A program made the translations under genes and the position numbers. From assembly GCA_006844705.1 (NCBI GenBank), contig SPJS01000062.1, positions 1 through 64,000 on the forward strand: 64,000 nt of DNA. Direction: 5' to 3'. This document shows, one piece after another, positions 60,793-64,000 of the stretch. Source of the stretch: Methylococcaceae bacterium (GTDB lineage: Bacteria; Pseudomonadota; Gammaproteobacteria; Methylococcales; Methylomonadaceae). Within the stretch, counting starts at the first letter, position 1. The number at the start of each line of letters is the position of its first letter. The notes below the pieces were generated by a model that was given only the letters and a program-made list of their open reading frames with translations, had not been told where the DNA came from and did not search any database.

Positions 60793-61749
60793 ATGAGTGC
60801 ATCATCCCCCTCACAACCTGACCCGTCATCCAAACCTGAAGAACAGGTGCTCAATGAGCGCAAGACAGACATTGAAAAAATGTTTTTGTCGCAAGGCATT
60901 GAGTACGGCGCACTTATTTTTACCGGGGTCACACTGCTGATTTTGTACTGGGGCTGGACGACCGACCTGGAATATTACATTACCGCAGAATCGGGGCTTG
61001 GCTACTGGCTGGGGATCATCGGCGGGATCATGATGCTGATGACTCTGCTTTATTCCATGCGCAAGCGACTGAAATCCATGCGTGACTGGGGCAACCTGCG
61101 TACCTGGTTTGTCATTCACATGATTATTGGGGTGTATGGCCCTGTGCTGATTTTATTTCACAGCAACTTTTCCCTGGGGGCCTCGCAAAATGAAACCATT
61201 GCCATGATCACCATGCTGATAGTGTTGGTCAGTGGCATCATCGGGCGTTACATACACGATAAAATCCGCTTTGGCCTGTACAAACACGAAGCCGCACTGG
61301 AACAGCTGCAACTGGCAAAACTAATCAGCGAAGGCGAACTGGCCAGCCTGCATTATGTTAATCCTGACCTTTACAATCACATTTTGCGCTTCAGCGAAAA
61401 TATCCAGCTCAACGCCGACGGGCTCATCACATGTTTTCTCCGCATGCTCTCGATGAATACACGCACTCATCTGGCCTATCTCTCTAACCAGAACGATCTC
61501 AAAAAAGCCTGCAAACAAGTGGCTGCAGAAGAGAACTGGACGCCTCAACACTATAAACATGCCTACCACCGGGCCAACCGGTTTCTGAAAGCACACTACA
61601 GCACTGTACGCAAAATTGCGTCATTTGCCTTCTATGAAAGATTGTTCAGCATCTGGTTTTTCCTGCATGTTCCCTTGTTTTATATGCTGATTGTGGTGAC
61701 GATATTCCACATTATCGCCGTACATATGTTCTCAACGTCGGCGATTTAA
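60793..61749 (+). CDS. Membrane protein with paired histidines, cytochrome b561-like
   Basis: 318 residues from the ATG at 60793 (MSASSPSQPDP). Four to five hydrophobic helices; two carry histidines with the spacing of b-type haem ligands (TWFVIHMIIGVYGPVLILFH). A soluble helical segment (about 175-270) with many His/Asp residues follows, then a C-terminal helix (WFFLHVPLFYMLIVVTIFHI), again with His residues. It resembles the transmembrane part of ferric-reductase or b561-type proteins, but I cannot assign a family. It is divergent from the ferredoxin-FAD oxidoreductase, which suggests a shared electron-transfer function. Confidence 0.75.
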   Translation: MSASSPSQPDPSSKPEEQVLNERKTDIEKMFLSQGIEYGALIFTGVTLLILYWGWTTDLEYYITAESGLGYWLGIIGGIMMLMTLLYSMRKRLKSMRDWGNLRTWFVIHMIIGVYGPVLILFHSNFSLGASQNETIAMITMLIVLVSGIIGRYIHDKIRFGLYKHEAALEQLQLAKLISEGELASLHYVNPDLYNHILRFSENIQLNADGLITCFLRMLSMNTRTHLAYLSNQNDLKKACKQVAAEENWTPQHYKHAYHRANRFLKAHYSTVRKIASFAFYERLFSIWFFLHVPLFYMLIVVTIFHIIAVHMFSTSAI

Positions 61750-61800
61750 GGTAAATGACCTAATTGTAAGCATATGCTTACGTCAGGTACCTTAATTTTT
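61748..61800 (+). terminator. Long nested hairpin with U-run after the membrane protein gene
   Basis: AAGGTAAATGAC (61748-61759) pairs with GTCAGGTACCTT (61782-61793) with two mismatches. Within the loop is a perfect 16-base palindrome GTAAGCATATGCTTAC (61766-61781). AATTTTT follows. It fits an intrinsic terminator; the inner palindrome could also be a protein-binding site about 140 bp upstream of the sigma-54 start point. Confidence 0.55.
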
Positions 61801-61852
61801 ACTGCTCGACATCCATATTCATCGCCAACATCTGCTTAACACCCTGATTTAA

Positions 61853-61871
61853 AATGACTTTATAAGTCATT
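61853..61871. promoter_or_regulatory. Palindrome upstream of the sigma-54 promoter
   Basis: AATGACTT-TAT-AAGTCATT, a perfect eight-base inverted repeat with a three-base centre, ends 17 bp before the -24 element. It may be an operator for a repressor or activator of the PEP-CTERM operon. Site inferred from symmetry only. Confidence 0.4.
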
Positions 61872-61887
61872 AATTTTCATTATTTTT

Positions 61888-61904
61888 TTGGCATTTTCCT
61901 TGCG
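61888..61904 (+). promoter_or_regulatory. Sigma-54 (RpoN) promoter of the PEP-CTERM operon
   Basis: TTGGCATTTTCCTTGCG has the sigma-54 layout: GG at 61890-61891, ten bases, GC at 61902-61903, with TTGGCA and TTGC boxes nearly matching the consensus TTGGCACGNNNNTTGC. The implied start of transcription is near 61915, about 44 bases before the start codon. In PEP-CTERM-bearing bacteria the PrsK/PrsR two-component system with RpoN is known to control such genes. Confidence 0.75.
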
Positions 61905-61958
61905 CTCTACCGGGTGGAAAGTCGATTTCCTGATATTAATAAACTACGGAGAACAATA

Positions 61959-62741
61959 ATGAAAGTAATTCCTTTAGGCTCCTTGCTTATATCCTGTCTC
62001 ATAGTGTCAGGGTCAGCCAGCGCCGTTACCGTACATGCATCATTACACAACGATTTCGAAGACGGGCAGACTCACGGCTGGAAAAAAGGTGCCGGATCAT
62101 CACAGGATCAACTGCCCACAGTAGAACAAGATAGTGATGGCAACCACTATTTAAAAGTCACATCAATCGGCGGTAAACCCGACGGTCGCGGGCCCAGCAG
62201 CCGCATGACGTTCATCAACGAAACCGAATGGCGTGGAAACTTTCTTGCCGCTGGCGTCAACTCTGTGAAGACACGCATGAAAAACATGGGCAACGATCCA
62301 TTGCACATGCGCATAGGGTTTACCACGCGCGCGATTGAAGAATGGCATTTTGGCGCATCCAAAGACTATCTGTTACTACCTGCAGACGGTCAATGGTATG
62401 ACCTGTCATTTGCCATTACCGAAGAATACATTACGCCGTTCCTCGGTAGTGAAGGCAGTGAATGCTGCTTCCCTGAATGGTCATTTAATGAACTGGTTGC
62501 GGGTAATAACCAGTTGAAATTCCACAGTGGTAAAGAAGCACATTTCTGGGGTGGAGATCGTGTCGCCTCTGAATTATGGGTAGACGACATCCGTGTTTCT
62601 GATGAAGCTCTGCAAGCCATCAGCCTAAGCTCTTCTAGCTCCCTGCAACCCGATGTATCTGCCGTTCCTCTTCCTGCGGCAGCCTGGTTATTTATCTCGG
62701 GGATAACAGGATTGATTGGCTTGCAACACAGAAAAAAATAA
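61959..62741 (+). CDS. Exported PEP-CTERM domain protein
   Basis: 260 residues from the ATG at 61959 (GGAGA six bases upstream). Signal peptide VIPLGSLLISCLIVSGSASA; a mature part of about 190 residues that looks like a jelly-roll beta domain (LHNDFEDGQTHGWKKG, SELWVDDIRVSDE, near-C-terminal pattern of carbohydrate-binding modules); a Ser-rich linker (SLSSSSSL); and the sorting signal VPLPAAAWLF followed by a hydrophobic helix and QHRKK. The VPLPAAAWLF form is a recognised PEP-CTERM variant processed by exosortase. Likely surface or matrix protein. No exosortase gene is in the window. Confidence 0.9.
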   Translation: MKVIPLGSLLISCLIVSGSASAVTVHASLHNDFEDGQTHGWKKGAGSSQDQLPTVEQDSDGNHYLKVTSIGGKPDGRGPSSRMTFINETEWRGNFLAAGVNSVKTRMKNMGNDPLHMRIGFTTRAIEEWHFGASKDYLLLPADGQWYDLSFAITEEYITPFLGSEGSECCFPEWSFNELVAGNNQLKFHSGKEAHFWGGDRVASELWVDDIRVSDEALQAISLSSSSSLQPDVSAVPLPAAAWLFISGITGLIGLQHRKK

Positions 62742-62772
62742 CCCCCACCAGAATAATAATTTGAGGAAAAAT

Positions 62773-63888
62773 ATGAACGTTAAACGATCTTTACTTGCTG
62801 CCGCTCTGTTAAGCGGCATGACCTCCATGGCTTTTGCCGCAGTCAGTTACAAAATTACCGATCTGGGCACATTAGGTGCTAACTCCTCCATGGCTTACGG
62901 CATCAATAATGTCGGAGACATTGTCGGCCGCTCCCGCCCCTTGAATGCAGATGGCAGCAACGGCACACGCAGCGCCTTTTTATACACCAACAACCAGATG
63001 CTTGACCTGGGCAGCTTCGGTGGCAGTAATACGGTTGGCCGTGCCTCCAATTTCAGCCGTCAGGTCGTCGGCTATTCACGCCCCACCGGTGAACGCGAAT
63101 ATAAGGCCTTTCTGTATGAAAACGGTGAAATGAAAAACCTGGGTACATTGGGTACTGGATTATACTCATACGCCTATAGCATTAATGACGCCGGTACCGT
63201 GGTCGGCCATTCACATACCAATGCCTCCGGTACCACATCTCAAGCCTTTACCTATAAAAACGGTACGATGACTGGCATTGGCACGCTGGGCGGCCAGTCG
63301 TCAGGTGCCTTTGATATTAATCAAGGCGGCGTGATTGTCGGCTCTTCTACGACGGCAGATTCAGAAACCCACGGGTTTATCTACCAAAACGGTGTAATGA
63401 CCAGCCTGGGCTCACTGGATGGTACAGGTTTTTCAGAAGCGCGCGCCATCAATGAAAAAAAACAGGTGGTAGGAAATTCATTGACAGCCAATGGTCATTA
63501 CCATGCCTTTCTGTATGAAGACGGCGTCATGGCTGATCTTGGCAGCATTGAAGGTGACTCCTTTGCTTACGACATCAATATGAAAGGCGAAATTGTCGGC
63601 AGCTATCGCTCCCATTTACTGGAGAGCGCCGGTACTGCGTATTACTATTATGACGGTGAAATGAAAAACTTGAGCAGCATGCTGTCTCCTGGCGACCAGG
63701 CCTTGTGGGAGCATCTGGTCACAGCCTATGGCATAAACGACAAAGGTCAGATTGTCGGTCGCGGCATTATCAATGGCAACACACATGCCTACCTGATGAC
63801 ACCGGTGCCCTTGCCTGCATCCATCCTGTTTCTAGCCCCTGCGCTAGGCTTGTTGGGTGTCATCAGAAAACGCCAGCAAACCGTATAA
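62773..63888 (+). CDS. HAF-repeat PEP-CTERM protein
   Basis: 371 residues from the ATG at 62773 (GAGGA upstream). Signal peptide MNVKRSLLAAALLSGMTS and following AFA, then about seven HAF repeats, extracellular beta-rich units with the pattern DLGTLG...AYGINN.G.IVG....... HAF.Y (for example DLGTLGANSSMAYGINNVGD and AFLYENGEMKNLGTLG). The C-terminal sorting signal is VPLPASILFLAPALGLLG with RKRQQ. It starts 31 bp after the preceding PEP-CTERM gene, so it shares its sigma-54 promoter. Confidence 0.92.
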   Translation: MNVKRSLLAAALLSGMTSMAFAAVSYKITDLGTLGANSSMAYGINNVGDIVGRSRPLNADGSNGTRSAFLYTNNQMLDLGSFGGSNTVGRASNFSRQVVGYSRPTGEREYKAFLYENGEMKNLGTLGTGLYSYAYSINDAGTVVGHSHTNASGTTSQAFTYKNGTMTGIGTLGGQSSGAFDINQGGVIVGSSTTADSETHGFIYQNGVMTSLGSLDGTGFSEARAINEKKQVVGNSLTANGHYHAFLYEDGVMADLGSIEGDSFAYDINMKGEIVGSYRSHLLESAGTAYYYYDGEMKNLSSMLSPGDQALWEHLVTAYGINDKGQIVGRGIINGNTHAYLMTPVPLPASILFLAPALGLLGVIRKRQQTV

Positions 63889-63898
63889 AAAAGTCAAG

Positions 63899-63933
63899 CA
63901 GGTCGGGTTACGTAAGCTAACCCGACCTACGGG
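63899..63933. repeat. Palindromic hairpin of a REP-like type, GGTCGGGTTA ends
   Basis: GGTCGGGTTA (63901-63910) and TAACCCGACC (63918-63927) form a perfect ten-base stem with a seven-base loop, followed by TACGGG. Sequences of this type, GTCGGGTTA...TAACCCGAC, are common as interspersed hairpins in proteobacteria. It lies after the HAF gene and may end its transcript. No further copy is seen in this window. Confidence 0.6.
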
Positions 63934-64000
63934 TACTGCAAAATTTTTGAGCACATGCAAGGTGCTGGTAACAATGCATCCGCAGCGATGACCAAACCGT

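Overview
This window is a chromosomal segment of a gammaproteobacterium. It carries typical gammaproteobacterial housekeeping genes: homodimeric AceE with AceF and Lpd, RapA, TruD, an ispD-ispF-ftsB-eno-kdsA-pyrG block, TilS next to AccA, RarA, MltD, HtpG and TamA/TamB. PEP-CTERM proteins with a VPLPA-type sorting motif and hydrogenase/urease maturation genes point to an environmental, possibly methylotrophic or sulfur-oxidising, lineage. I cannot name a genus from the sequence. I see no rRNA, tRNA, CRISPR array or prophage.

Layout. 0-8.6 kb: a partial gene at the left edge; a periplasmic helical-repeat protein with a C-terminal CXXCH motif whose signal peptide is split by a one-base frameshift; rpiA; the pyruvate dehydrogenase operon aceE-aceF-lpdA; two small unknown proteins. 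8.6-25.9 kb: mainly leftward core genes (rapA, a membrane protein, trpS; truD; ispF, ispD, ftsB; eno, kdsA, pyrG; tilS; accA; rnhA and a methyltransferase), broken by rightward rarA and by a pentapeptide-repeat gene lodged between truD and ispF. 26-29.6 kb: mltD and htpG, the latter with a good sigma-32 promoter.

29.8-41.3 kb is a signalling region. It holds a receiver-TPR protein, a small histidine kinase, a large protein with a zeta-toxin-type P-loop domain and a degenerate Fic-like motif, an HD-GYP phosphodiesterase, and a valS operon that continues into an HDOD-GAF protein and a double-receiver protein whose first receiver lacks its phospho-acceptor Asp. 41.7-44.8 kb is an AT-rich cassette with a HAD-UbiA fusion, a small EamA/SMR-type membrane protein and a GT-C glycosyltransferase. 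It looks like a lipid-linked sugar synthesis, export and transfer module.

45-51.3 kb holds nickel-enzyme maturation genes: hypE-hypF leftward and ureE-ureF-ureG rightward, with no hydrogenase or urease structural genes. A decayed IS256-family transposase abuts the ureG stop codon. Then come tamA-tamB, a decayed mltF pseudogene, a Sel1/ankyrin protein, a ferredoxin-fused FAD/NAD(P) oxidoreductase and a divergent membrane protein with paired helix histidines. The window ends with two PEP-CTERM proteins in one operon behind a near-consensus sigma-54 promoter.

Two families of short inverted-repeat elements lie between operons. Family 1 (ends GGAGGCTGTCGG) has copies near 27.5, 34.9 and 41.6 kb. 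Family 2 (ends TTAAGGAACC) has copies near 36.2 and 44.8 kb. They cluster around the signalling and glycosylation genes.
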